From contig VXAZ01009557.1 of assembly GCA_013399875.1 (NCBI GenBank), forward strand, positions 62,001 to 126,000: a DNA stretch of 64,000 nucleotides, written 5' to 3'. A program made the translations under genes and the position numbers. This document shows positions 33,774 through 44,946 of this stretch, piece by piece. The notes under the pieces were generated by a model. That model ran no database searches. It was not told the DNA's origin and saw only the letters and a list, made by a program, of their open reading frames with translations. The number at the start of each line of letters is the position of its first letter. Positions within the stretch are counted from its first letter, which is position 1. This DNA is from Gymnorhina tibicen (taxonomy: Eukaryota; Chordata; Aves; Passeriformes; Artamidae).

Positions 33774-34938
33774 GAGGGGGGACTTGCCTGGAGGGACGCT
33801 GGCCGTGCCACTCTGGGGGGAACTGCCTCTTCTCTGGCTGCGCTGTGGGACGAGGAGCGGTGTCATGAGGGGCATGAGCTAACAAGACTCAGAGCGGCTC
33901 GTGTCGGGAGCAAGGAGGTTCAGGTCTCAGAGGGAAGGAGGGGGGAGGAAGGATGCCCAGAGAAGGGAAAGGCAGAAATGCTCTGCCTTGTTTGGAGGAG
34001 GGAAGAAAAAAAGAGCTTATTTTTTTATAAAGCTTTCCTCCCCTGTTCTCTTGGAATAGTTTTCCTGCTCTGGGTCATCAGCCCAGCCTCGTTGGCAGGC
34101 ACAGCTGGAGCAGTGTCCATCGGAGGAGTGGGCAGGAGCAGAGAGAAGGTGGTAGCAAAAGGAAGCTGCTGAGGGGTCTGGTGTGCAGGGAGCTGGCTGC
34201 TCCCCATCCCCAAGGACTGCAGGAGTGGAGAGGGATGCCAGGAGCAGGAATTCCGTGGATGTGTACAATCGTTGACACCAGGAAGGGCTCTGGCAGCATG
34301 GGCACAGGCCCTGGGAGGTTGGGTTTTGCGTGTGACACTGGCTTTGGGTGGCAGAAACAAGTGGGAGCTGTTGCGACTGTGGTCATGGTGGTTGCCCGGG
34401 TCTGCTGGGGAAGGAGCAGGAAGAGAGGAACCCAGAGGGCTGAGAAAAGCTGTGACTTCTGAGGATTTCCGGTCTTTTTCTAGTTTTCTCAAAAAAAAAA
34501 AAAATCCATTCTTGGGATTTTTTTTAAGCCAACGGCGATTTTTAAGCAAAGCCCTGGTTGGGAAGCTCGTTCTGCATGGCAGAGCCGTGCTGCGGAGCGT
34601 GCAGAGCTGAGCCCCACGGCCGCGCTCCGAGGAGCTCACACTTCCTCACGAGGTGGGGACCGTGCTGTCCCCAGTCCCCAGCATCCTGTGGGGGCCAGAC
34701 GCTGCCGTTCCCTCCCTGCTGGGTTCAAGCAGCTGTTCTGTAATGGGGTGGTTGACCCCCACGCCCCCCCCCAGTTCTCCTTCAGCCACCCCACTCGCTG
34801 TGACTCTCACCAGGTCCCATCGAAGGACCTGTGTGTCTCACGCTGTCTCCGGCTGGAAGGAGTCGGGTGCTTGGAGTGTTGGGGTTTCTCCAAACTTGAT
34901 CTGGCAACAGCAGCAACGACAGGTCACTTTATTGAGCT

Positions 34939-34944
34939 AATAAA
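34939..34944 (+). terminator. GMEB2: GMEB2 polyadenylation signal
   Basis: AATAAA lies 1165 nt after the GMEB2 stop, followed by a GT/T-rich downstream element (TGTTGCTGGTTTATTGTTTT). The region from 33774 to about 34965 is therefore the likely 3' UTR; no earlier AATAAA was seen in it. Confidence 0.8.
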
Positions 34945-37218
34945 TATTTTTTTGAAAGAATGTTGCTGGTTTATTGTTTTTTCTACGTCCAGGAGTGACA
35001 GCTGGGATTGTGAAGTGGGGCTAAGGCAGGACAGGAACACACTTCATTAAATATAAGTGTACGTGTCCTCTGTGCTCCCTTTGGCTGTAGGTGTGAAAGG
35101 AGCCTGAAATGCGGCTCCAAAGTCTGGTTGTCCATGGCACGGCTGGGACAGCCTGGCTGCGCCCAGTGCTGATAACCACCAGTACCCAGCCTATGTTTAG
35201 AGGAGTTCTGACACGTAATCAGGAAGAAAAGTGATCTATTTCTCTGAAGCATTAGATTTTGTTTCGTTTTGGCTGAGACTCAGCTGGGGCTGTAGTTGAC
35301 GAGGAGGAGTCCTGCCTTATCAGAGGCTTTTCCCTCCCAGCTGGCTGCTTGTAAGATATCGCTGTCATATCTCTGTACTTGGGACAGCAGTAGTGTGTCA
35401 GACTGAGGGCATATAAAGGGTTGTGATCACCCTGAGCTGCCTTTTGCCTCTCCAGCCTGAGCAGCAGTGCTGAGCCACACCTGAGGTGTATTTCCAGCCC
35501 AAATTCCCTCATTCCTACGCTGTGACGGTGAGTGAGCGTCGTTCTGCACCACAGGGACACCTTTCCCCAGCAGGGCCAGGGCTGGAAAGCTGTGGTGCCT
35601 TTGCCCAGCCCTGGAGAGTTGTGGGCTGAGCATACTACTCCATCCGTCTCTGCTTCGGACAAACTTGTTATCCAGGGGAGGGAAGGTCCAGGTGGAAAGG
35701 GGACAGCGGGAGAGACCTCCTGGCTCCTCTTTAAGGGTATCTGAGAGGTGGCATCAGAGCATGGGGTGGGACAGGATGTGTGTCGGCTCTGTGTCGGTGT
35801 GGCGCAGCAGTGGGCAGCGAGGGCCGGGGCAGAGCAGAGCAAGCAGGAGGCAGCAGCTCTTCTGTGGCTCCGTGCACCTTTACCTGCCCTAGAGACTATA
35901 GATCACCTCACCGGCAAAGCACTCCCAGCGTGGGTGTACTTTGCCCTGCAAAGCAGCTCTTCCTTGGGATGTAAACAGCTCCCCAAGCAATAAAATCTCG
36001 GCAGGCAGATTTGGGCTGGTGCAACCCTCCCCTCCCTTTGCAGCAGCTGTCGGGGCAGCCAGTCAGGGAGGTGCCGGTGGGGCAGCCCTGCCTCCCTCGA
36101 GAGACCGCCCGGGCTGTTCAGGGATGCCCCGGTGACGCGCCGCGCTCCTGGGATGGCTGCGCTGCTCCCGAGTGTGCCGCGGTGCTTCCCCGCCCTGCTG
36201 GGGGCTTGCAGTCAGCAACTCGTGGTAGGATGAGGGCTGAGAAGGAAAAGCAAAGAAGGGAAGTTGCCTGCAGCAAGTTGTATGCTGAGATTATCTGGAT
36301 GAGTGGCCTTGGGCTGGATGCGGCCGTGGGCGCTTGGGCAAGATTCCCTGGCCGGGGGGAAGTCCCATGTAAGCGCGGCAGTAGATCCTCGTCTTGCAGC
36401 CCTGGTTTCAGCAGGGGTGGTAAAGCACTGCCCGTGGAGAGCACATCCCACCTGTGGATCAGCTCTCCCCACGGCTCTGAGAGCCGGGGCTCTGCAGGGG
36501 TTGCCCCCAAGCCCTCCCCAGGGGGCTGCGCCCATCACTGTGGGCTCCCAGGGCTGCGGTGGGTGTCGTGCACCCCACAACCGGGACACTGCAGGGGATC
36601 CCAGTGGATCAACCTGCTCTGTGAGCCTGAGGGCAGGGCTGGGGCTTTCAGAACCCATTCTACCAGCCGGCACTGCTTTCCTGGGGTCCCCTTGGGTGCT
36701 TAGGCTGAGGTCTGCTCTCCTTTTCTCTCGGGGGGAGCCCAGGGCTGCTCCGCTCACAGCCGGGCGTGGAGGACTCGCACCCAGAGACAAAATTACATAA
36801 GGGCTGCGGATGACTCACGCCAAGTCCCTGTTTTTCCCTGGATTATGTGATGATGGAGACTCAGCCACTTGCGTTTTCTCCTCCAGGTATCCACGGGAGC
36901 AGACTGCAGTATTTGGGAAAGAGCAGAGGCCCCCACTTCCCGAGCATCTCACCGGCAGCGCTGCGAGCAGAGCCTTGCCGCGGTCCTGCCTGGCAGCTGC
37001 CTGTGGGGTGCCAGGGAGCGGGGGCTGTGAGAAATCACCAATTCCTCACTCTCTGCGTCTCTCTGGGCAGGTTAGGGCTGTTAGCGGGACAGGAGGTGCT
37101 CCAGCATCCTCGCGGGAGGGCTCTCCCAGCTCCCAGCAACTTCCTCGGACACGCGCGGGGTGTGCAGCGCACAAAGGGCAGCGCGTCTGGCGCTGGGGCG
37201 GGGAGCAGCAGCGGCGAT

Positions 37219-37235
37219 GGTTTCCTGGGGAAACC
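37219..37235. promoter_or_regulatory. Perfect inverted repeat beside ISRE 1
   Basis: GGTTTCC, TGG, GGAAACC: 7-bp arms with a 3-bp centre, in a GC-rich block. Each arm contains a GAAAC-type IRF half-site on one strand. The STAT-like spacing TTC-N5-GAA is not the usual GAS spacing, so the binding factor is uncertain. Confidence 0.35.
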
Positions 37236-37270
37236 GCTCCGTGACTGTCGGCCGTGTCGCCGCAGGAATG

Positions 37271-37282
37271 GAAACCGAAACT
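37271..37282 (+). promoter_or_regulatory. HELZ2: ISRE match 1 (GAAACCGAAACT)
   Basis: An exact match to GAAANNGAAACT, the interferon-stimulated response element, inside a CpG-rich block 7.7 kb before the HELZ2 start codon. Thirty-five bases upstream (37219-37235) is an inverted repeat, GGTTTCC-TGG-GGAAACC, and a TATATAA lies at 37572. Whether a promoter sits here is not known. Confidence 0.55.
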
Positions 37283-37447
37283 CACGGCTTTCGGGTCGCT
37301 GTTTGTTTGTCTAAAATCGGCAGATCCCGGGTTTCGGCTCTCCCCCGCCCTAATGCTGTGCATGTGGTGACGCAGGTTTGCCTCCTCCCTGCTCCAACTG
37401 TGGCTTCCTGCGCTCTGCCGCCAGCGATGGAGGGACGGCAGAGCCGG

Positions 37448-37519
37448 CTGCTCCCCGGGCTGCTCCCCGGGCTGCTCCCCGGGCTGCTCCCCGGGCTGCT
37501 CCCCGGGCTGCTCCCCGGG
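37448..37519. repeat. 12-bp tandem repeat, six copies
   Basis: Six perfect copies of CTGCTCCCCGGG, followed by a degenerate CTGCTCCGCTG. It reads LLPG in one plus frame and APRA-type repeats in others; no gene is implied. Confidence 0.95.
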
Positions 37520-39346
37520 CTGCTCCGCTGCTTCTGGCTCCTGGCTGTGTGCTGAGCAGGGCCGGAAGCTTTATATAATAGAGTGAAAGCTGTTTGCTTC
37601 TAGAGCTGGAGGGAAAATATCCCACCTGTAAAATCAGTGAAACCTCCAGATAGCCCACCTGTAAAACCAGAGTGAAGCCTCAGTGCCAAGGCTGCTCCGC
37701 CTGGGTGAGCTGGGCACTGCCTGTGCTGGCTCGGGCACCTCAGGGGAGTAGTGCCAGGTATTTTGTTTGTTTTTCTCTGCTGTCTGATGCTGTCACAGGG
37801 ACCTTTGCTGTGGTTTAGAGTCAGGGCTACAGAGACGATGATTTCTGCCCCAGGCGGTACCAAACAGGGATGGACTCCATCACTATGGAAGACTCTGATA
37901 TCAGGGCTGGGCCTCTCCTTCCCAGGTGCTGCCCAAACCATAACAGTTCCCATGGCAGCTGCAAGGACAAAGCTGGGAAGGCCTTTCCTGGATGGGAACA
38001 CTGAGCACGGGGGCTCCGTGGGGTCAGATCCTGCTGTGGGGCTGAGCCACCCGCTGCTCCTTGCACGGAGTGCAGTGGAGCCAGGCAGCCGTGGTCCTGC
38101 ACAGGTGGCCATCCTGCCACAGGTCCAGCAGTGACCAGGGTGTTTTTGCACAGACCCAGTGGTTTTGCTGCCCGGGGATGCCTGGTTTCCACAGCCACCC
38201 AGTGCTCTGGTGGGATCCATCCAGTTCCCACCTCAGTGCTCCAGTGCGATCCATTCAGCACCCACAGGCCTGGGCTGCCCCATTCCTCTCCTTGGTAGGA
38301 AAACCCCTTTCTTGGCTCCCCAGGGTGCTGCCGGATGGGAGCAGGGTGACAGCTCCCTCTGAGCCACCCAATGGCTGCGACTGCACAAAGCAGGAAGGCC
38401 AAAAACATCCTCTCGCTTCCTCCTTCCACTGGTGTTGACAAACGTGCCAGAAACCTCTCTCTGCCCCTCCTTCCTCCCTGCTCCATTGCTGATGTGCCCC
38501 ACGGGCTGGCTCTCTCAGTGTTTGCTCCTCCCATTTGCTTTGAGGAAAAACTTTTCTTTTGTCGCTAAGGCTGGCTTTGTGTTGAGGTGGCACCACCAAG
38601 CACGACGTGCCCATCAACCGATGGGAGGATTGAACAGCGTCCCTGTCTGCAGGGACACTTCGCCTCTGGTGCTGGCGATTTCATACAGCCACTTGTAGCT
38701 GGAGGTGTGTTCGTTTTCCCTGGTCATTTCCAGGGCTTGCAGCTGGCTTCTGGCATGAAGATAATTCCATTAAGTGGGAATGCTGAGGCTTGACCGCAGT
38801 GCTGGGCACAGTACCTGCTTTACAGGTCAGGGCTTTCTGAAGTCTTGTGTCCAGGCTGGTGAGATGCTGCTGCTGTGGTGGGTTCCCGGGACTGAGGAGC
38901 TTAGAGGAACTTCCTGGGATTTTTCTCGGGTGCGTTTTTTGGGGGCATGTCGGGTTGCAGGGTTTGTTGGTTATGTGTTTATTACCTGCAAATTTGCCCC
39001 ATCACCAAACCGAACAGGCAGAGGGGCACTGCTGGGATGAGGTGCTGAGCTGTTGTGGGATGGGTTTGGTGAGGTGCGAAGGGGCTGAGAAGGGGGGCTC
39101 CACACCCCGGGTGCTGAGGATCCCCCACTGCTCGGGTGCTGAGCATCAGCTGACGGTGCTTGTGCGGTAACAAGTGCCCACAAATGGGGGTGCGGGGTCT
39201 TGTCCCCCGGCTGTCGATGCTGTCCCACGAAACCCGATGCAAATGAGACTCTGCTGCTGCCGGGGGTGGATTTGGGGTTTGGTTTTGTTTTTGGCTCGAA
39301 GCTGAGCTCTGCAGCGGGTGCACCTCGCCAGGCGGGGAACCGAACG

Positions 39347-39358
39347 GAAAACGAAAGT
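39347..39358 (+). promoter_or_regulatory. HELZ2: ISRE match 2 (GAAAACGAAAGT) near putative HELZ2 promoter
   Basis: It fits GAAANNGAAA(G/C)(C/T), the IRF/ISGF3 core, and lies in a wider run of GAA-steps (GAACCGAACGGAAAACGAAA). It is about 690 bp before the candidate end of HELZ2 exon 1 at 40046. HELZ2 is a known interferon-stimulated gene in mammals, so an ISRE here is expected. Confidence 0.6.
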
Positions 39359-39694
39359 GATGATGAACAGAAAGGAAGACAGCGCTCTGCCCCCCACCGC
39401 CGCCCCCCCAGCCCCGTTAAAAAGGAGGCTGCCGGGGGGCCGGGCTGAGGACCGGGGCTGCCGCTCAATATTCACTTAAGACTCCGGTGCCGCCGCTCCC
39501 GGCTCTGGACCGAATCTGAGCGCGGGAATCCCGACCTTCTGCGGGTGAGCAGCGCCCCCGGGAGCGGCCCCTCTGCAACTGGGGGGACAGAACCGGGGGG
39601 AGACTCGGCCTCCGATGTGCGGGGATGCGGGGATGGGACGGGACCCGGGGTGGGAGGCTGGTATCCCCAGGAGCTCCCGTCCTGTTTGCTGCGC

Positions 39695-39955
39695 GATGCG
39701 GGTGGTGCTGTCCCGCCGGTGCCGCTACCGGTACCGGCTCCTGCTGCCCTGGATGCCGGTGCCGGCTCCCCTTGGTGCCCCTTCCCCTGGTGCCGGTCCC
39801 CCCACCCCGCTGGCTGTCCCTCTTGTCCGGTGCCGGTCCCGGTACCGGCTGGGACTCTCGTCGGTGCCGGTGCCGATCCCCCCCCGCCTGGTGCCCGCCC
39901 GGTGCCGGTGCCGGCTCCTGCTCCCCCCGGTGCCGGCGGGCGGGGCGGGGCGGGG
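39695..39955. repeat. Degenerate CCGGTGC / CCGGTACCGG repeat
   Basis: Many imperfect copies of GGTGCCGGT and GGTACCGGCT within a GC-rich block. It leads straight into GGGCGGGGCGGGGC (Sp1-like) sequence at about 39940 and a 4-N gap. Confidence 0.7.
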
Positions 39956-39986
39956 CCGCCGTGATGCAATTTCCGCGAAGTCCGGC

Positions 39987-39990
39987 NNNN
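39987..39990. other. Short assembly gap (4 N)
   Basis: Four Ns in the putative HELZ2 first-exon region, between TCCGCGAAGTCCGGC and CGAGTCCCCCGG. The true length of missing sequence is not known. Confidence 0.97.
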
Positions 39991-40023
39991 CGAGTCCCCC
40001 GGTCCCCGCGGGTCCCCCCACCC

Positions 40024-40047
40024 CGGCGGCGGCGGCGGCGGCGGCGG
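40024..40047 (+). repeat. CGG trinucleotide tract (8 units)
   Basis: Eight CGG units; the last one overlaps a GTGAGA donor-like site, so the tract would form the 3' end of an untranslated exon if that donor is used. Confidence 0.9.
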
Positions 40048-43000
40048 TGAGAGCGGCGGGGGGCGTTCCGGGTGTGGGGGAGCTCCGGGGATGGGGGTCA
40101 GCGGAGCGCCCTGGGGGGGCTGCAGGACCGAGAGTGCCCCCGGTAGCCCCGCAGCGAGCGGTGGGGTGCGGCAGGGCGTGCGGGATGCTGCAGAGCGTGC
40201 GGGGTGCGCATCCCGCTCAGCCCCCGCCCCGGCTCGCAGCGTCCCTGCCCGGGCTGGGATGTATTCGGGAGAGGGGGGTCATAGCCAGGGTGCAGGGTTT
40301 GAGATGCAAAGCCCTGTTTGGAGGGTGGGGAGAACCCTGGGGGTGCACAGTGCTGCCTTCGGTGAGCGATCCCCGGCAGCGATATTCTAACCCTGCTGCC
40401 GCCTCTGAACTCTGGGGATGGGATCTGGGAGCTCCCGGTGAACTTCTTACAGTTGGATAAAAGCAAATGCAGCATCTGGGGGTCCACGTGTCTCGGGGCT
40501 CTGCACAAACTGGAGGGTCCGTGCCTGCACACACTCTCGGGCAGTGGTGTCGCGGCTGTCACTGCAGCAGCCAGGCTGGTAGTAGTGCCGGCTCTTGGGT
40601 GGGATGTGGAGTGAGCTGTCTGGTTGAAAAAGGCTGGGAAAGGAGGGGCGCCAAGAACTTTGGAGGCTGTTTTTGCACTGGAGGGAGATTGCAGAGGGGT
40701 GCGGTTTCGGTACAGCCAAGAGGAGGACTGCGGGTGATGGGGTGGCACTGGCAGCGTCTGCCAGCCAGCTCCTCTTCCACCGTTTCCAAACCCTCCCGGC
40801 CAGCCCGGCTGCACTGATCGCTCGTGGGGTGCTGGAGATGTGGGGAAGGTCTCGCACTGTTGCTCTGAGTGCTGCTTGTAGTTGAGGAAAAACTTCCAAG
40901 GGCCGGTGCTTGGCTGGGTCCGATAACCGGGGTATGGGGCTGCAGCCCCCCGAGGCACATGGTCCCCTGTCCCCATCCCTCTCCCAGCACTCTGATCCAC
41001 GTCGCTTGCTCTGATCGAGGGGCACTTGGCTTACTCCAGCGTAGCGCATTGCCTAATATTGTGTCAATAATTAACCAAGCCGAGAGCTCAGAGACGGGCC
41101 ACCTTCCTCCTGGTGGGATAGGATGGGTGCGGAGCATCAGGATGCAGGGGCACGATGAGCATTTCTCTACCACAGCCGTGCTTCCACTCGCCATTTCCAG
41201 GGAAATGTGATTATCTCTGGCTGCAGCGCTGCCCTGCAAGGCGCCTGCCAGGGACGATTCCTGGGCACAGCATGGCCCGGCCCTGACCCAAAGCGTCTTC
41301 CTGAGCGCGGAGGAAATGCCATCAGTGAAGCCATGGTGTGCTCTCTTTGGGTTTGGTTTGTGGCAAGGCTGGGCCAGAGCTGGGCAGAGGGTGCGTGGGA
41401 CTGTGTTGGTTCCTGCGAGAAAGCAGAACTCGCCCAGATGGGGCTGGGGGTACAATAAACCAGCCTCTGTCTGTCACGGTGACTTATCACCCATCAGCAG
41501 GATGTGAGTGGCTTTAAATGCCAGGCTGAGCTTTTCAGGATCAGTGTAAAAAAAAGTTGTTTTCTTAAAATAGACAAAATTCAGCTTGTAAATCATGTTC
41601 TGTGGCTTGCTGGTAAATAGTGCTCCCCATCCGCTGTTACCTTCCCTGAGGCGTTTGGATTTTGCCCTGTTGACATCAGTTTTACTCCCCGTGGAACAGC
41701 TGTCTTGCGGCACACCTCCCCGAACTTCCTCGTGCCTTGCATCTTCCCTCCACCCGAGCTTGGATTGCAAAGTTCCCTTAGCTTCTCTTTATTATTTTTT
41801 TTTTCCTAGTATAGGGCTGCTGTAGAGAGTAAAAAGCTTTAATTTGGCGTCAGCACTAGTGCTGTGCCGAGACTTTGAGCGGGGTTTGCATTTCCCCTTC
41901 CTCTTCCCTCCCATCTCCAGACCCAGAGCATGTTCTGGCAGTTTGCTCAAAATCAAACGCCTTCTTAAAAAAATAAACAGCAGGGGAATTGACCCCCTTA
42001 AAGGTGGAATATTCCCTCTTAGCTTTTTCCAGCTGGGATGCCCTGCCTAGGCATGAATTGCAGTGGCACCCTGGCTGTCCTGCACGGTTTTCATGGGCAG
42101 TTCTTAAGCGTTTAACCGGGTGGGTCGGTGCCGGCGGTGCTGCAGGACCGCGTCTCCCGTGAGCTCTGCGGCTCTGGACGTGCCGGCACCGGGAAGTTCG
42201 GCTCTCTCTGCACGGAGCCGAGTGCCAGCGATCAGGTTTCTTCCTCTCCCGTGGGTATAAGTGAGGGAAACAGGAGTTTTCACCAGTTGCGGTGTTGCAC
42301 AAACCCTGAGCTTGAGTGCCTTTCCCAGGAGGGCTCGGCCGGAGGCGGAGACTTCCAGAGGAAGGAAGGTGGAACTGCTATCGGAGGGATACCAAAGTGT
42401 TCCGAAACTGCAGATGTCAGTTCCCCTGGGAACGTGCTGCCCTCGCCAGCTTCAAAGGAGCTGAAAGGGCTCTCGGCGGCTGAGCGTGACCTCTGTCCCG
42501 CTCCGGGCGTTCCCGCTGTGGAGATTCGGGAACAGCCCGGCCCCATCGGCCCCGCGCTGCCACCGTCGCCCTCCATGTTCCCCCCTGCCCTGTGCCAAGA
42601 TCCCGGGGCAAGCTGAACCTGCGGTCGCGATGGACCCTCCCTCTGCCCTGGGTTCCCCATTAGCTCCAGTCTATCCCCGATCTCCCGGGGAAAGCCGAGT
42701 GGGAATGCTCCCTTCTAGCGAACAGTCTCCCCAGGCTCACCCAAAGGTGCAGGGTTTTCCCTCCCGCAGTCCAGCCCTCGGAGCAGGCTGTGTCTCCCCA
42801 AACTTCTGCCTGGTTCCCAGAGTCCGGGGGTTTTTCTGGTACTCACAGCCTGGAGCAGTTTGACGGGAGCAGCTCCAGGGGGTCTGCAGCCCCCACCAGC
42901 ACTGTGCTGCCTTTGCTGTCTTGCTGAGAATCAGAGGAGCATCCCTTGATGCCCTTGGGCACGAGACAGATTGTTCCACTCCCCCTCCTCTCTTCATAGG

Positions 43001-43428
43001 TGCTTATTTTCAATTTTTCCCAAATTATTTCATTTCAGTGCAAAGCATTTTCTCTGCATCAGTCAGCAATCAGGCAGCGCCAGAACCTCAGCTGTGGCTC
43101 CAATTTTTCTTTTTTTTGTGGTAGAACCCGAACAAACAAAGACCTCCTGACCCCTGGACCGCAGAAAGTTTTATTCCAATGACCATGGCCTTGTTACAGC
43201 CAGAGGATAGGAGTACCCTGGCTCTCTGCTGGCCCCAGCCAGCTCTGGGTCACTGCTCTTCTTTCACTGCCAGCCTGCGCTGAGTGCTCCAAGTAAAGGT
43301 TTGGAAGTGAAGGCGCAGAGCTGACTCGGGGTGATTTAGCCCTGGGTGCAGAGCTCGTGGCGTTACACAGTGACCCCAATCAATCCAGCGCTGCCGTGGG
43401 AGTCTGCCACGGAATCCCACAGCTTCCC

Positions 43429-43440
43429 GAAACGGAAACC
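43429..43440 (+). promoter_or_regulatory. HELZ2: ISRE match 3 (GAAACGGAAACC)
   Basis: It matches GAAANNGAAAC with C instead of T at the last position, 1.5 kb before the HELZ2 start codon, in non-coding DNA that would be HELZ2 intron 1 if the promoter is at 40 kb. Confidence 0.5.
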
Positions 43441-44386
43441 TGCAGCTCTGCCCAGCGCCAGGCTCGCTGCCAGGCCTTGAGAGATAAACCAAGTGGGTGT
43501 TTATCCACTGGGCACGTGTCTGACCTGAGGCACACAGAGGAGTAGGAGTAGATGATTCCTTCACGGCTTGGCAGCGGGTGGGTGCTGTGACACTGGGATG
43601 GGAGGTGAGGAGCTCCCTAAGGGTATGCTGGGAATGTGTGTGATGCTCCGGTCACTTCCAGCTCGGTGTTTCTTCTCTGGAGCTACAGCTGGAGCAGCAG
43701 CCTCAGCACCTCCTGCCCACTTTGCCCAGCACCCTGTTTATCCCAGAAGAGAGGAAAGGATTCTTAACTAAAAGTGCAGGAGCAATGCAAGGTTTGCCTT
43801 CCTACTCCATTGTCCACTGGACCTCAGCCGTAAATCCCACTCTTCCCTGGTATTGCCAGAGCGCCAGTCTGTGGTGGCTGCTGGCCAGGAGCCCGAGTTG
43901 GGTGCTCGGCATGAGGCCGGTGGCTTTTCTTGGCAGCACACCCTGCCCACAGATATGCCCCAGCACATTCCCTTCGCCCTGGCCACGTGGCCCAGCCACC
44001 AAACCATTCCCAGGGAGCAGCATCATTCCCAGGGATGCTCCTGACCTCTGAATACCCAGAAAACTTATGGCAAATGCTGGAGCTGGTGGCTGGAGAGGAC
44101 AGTGAGCCGTTGAGTTGCCTTCCTTGCCACATCCGGCAGGGCCGAGCTCTTCCAGCTGTATGTTTACCGAGCTGTCAGCTGGAGAGATGCCGGCAGGCCC
44201 CTGTTCCAGCATGCCCATCTCCCGGCATTGGGTGCTGCGTCCCAGGAGCAAAGAGGGTGGTTGCTTCATTAATTAATTCCAATTAATCTTTTGTGCTACA
44301 GGGCAGACGAGCTGAGGGGCTGGAGCTGGGTTCCTCCTGCTTGGTGTGGGGCTGCCTGGCCAATTCAGGGCAGAAAGCAGGATAAA

Positions 44387-44398
44387 GAAAGAGAAAGT
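44387..44398 (+). promoter_or_regulatory. HELZ2: ISRE match 4 (GAAAGAGAAAGT)
   Basis: It matches GAAANNGAAA(G/C)(C/T), 417 bp before the acceptor of the first HELZ2 coding exon. It sits in a purine-rich stretch, so it is the weakest of the four because such stretches match by composition. Confidence 0.4.
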
Positions 44399-44804
44399 TG
44401 GCAGGAGGGACCCAAGGTGGGGGAGGTGCTGGCAGCAGGAAGAGGAAGTTGGATCATGTGGCCGTGGTCCAGGGGAGCTCAGTGGCCGCTGTGGGGACCA
44501 TGCTGAGCCCTCTGGAGCAGTAACTGCTTTGCCACGTTGGATGGTAAATGCTGATGGTCTACGGGGACATTGGGGACCAGGCTGGGAGCCAGCACCACTC
44601 AGCAGCCTGATTCCTGTGTAACACAGTCCCCTGGGACCTGGGCTGGTGGGGGAGCAGAGCTGGGGGAGAGGGTGGGGACACTTGGGTGCCGAGGCCGAGG
44701 GTGCCTGGGTGAGGTTCCTGGCTGTGCCGGTGCCTCCGTGTGCGCCCAGCCAGGGATTGTCTGATGTTTCCTGCTAAGTCGCTTGTTCCTTGTTCCTTTG
44801 TCAG

Positions 44805-44946
44805 GCTTCGTGTCAGGCTGCCGATGGCCGGCAGGTATGCGGTGAGCTAGGACAAGGCCACTCGCTCCATGGCACCTCCTCCCCCCGTCACCACCTTCTA
44901 AGATCTTCCCGCTGTTAATTTTGCTCCGCTCAAGCCAGCGCCAAAG
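44805..44946 (+). promoter_or_regulatory. HELZ2: HELZ2 5' leader in first coding exon, with two uORFs
   Basis: A strong acceptor (CTTGTTCCTTTGTCAG) ends at 44804. The leader holds uORF1 at 44824-44850 (8 aa, stop TAG) and uORF2 at 44869-44901 (10 aa, stop TAA). Both are in the same frame as HELZ2 but closed by stops. Both have G at +4 and no purine at -3; the main ATG has A at -3. Confidence 0.6.

Larger units (their letters stand above)
39300..40260 (+). promoter_or_regulatory. HELZ2: Putative HELZ2 CpG-island promoter and first exon
   Basis: A CG-dense island with an ISRE (39347), GC boxes (GGGCGGGGCGGGGC near 39940), four Ns at 39987-39990, eight CGG units (40024-40047) and a GGCG/GTGAGAG donor-like junction at 40046/40047. 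This is what a non-coding first exon would look like; splicing to the acceptor at 44804 is inferred. Exact transcription start unknown. Confidence 0.5.
34966..44804. other. DNA between GMEB2 and HELZ2 coding sequence
   Basis: No protein-coding exon was recognised. It holds GC-rich blocks at about 36050-36600, 36900-37540 and 39300-40260, the four ISRE matches listed separately, a 12-bp tandem repeat at 37448, a CCGGTGC-rich repeat at 39695-39955 and a CGG tract at 40024. An AATAAA near 41453 and another near 35988 have no gene assigned. Long frames in the GC-rich blocks look like composition effects. Confidence 0.6.

Noticed and set aside
37441..37530. Coding repeat (LLPG or APRA peptides)
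   Set aside because: The frames are short, lack conserved flanks, and simply translate the 12-bp DNA repeat.
40098..41000. 300-codon minus-strand frame after the CpG island
   Set aside because: Composition-driven frame in GC-rich DNA with no domain, no splice partners and no poly(A) signal on that strand.
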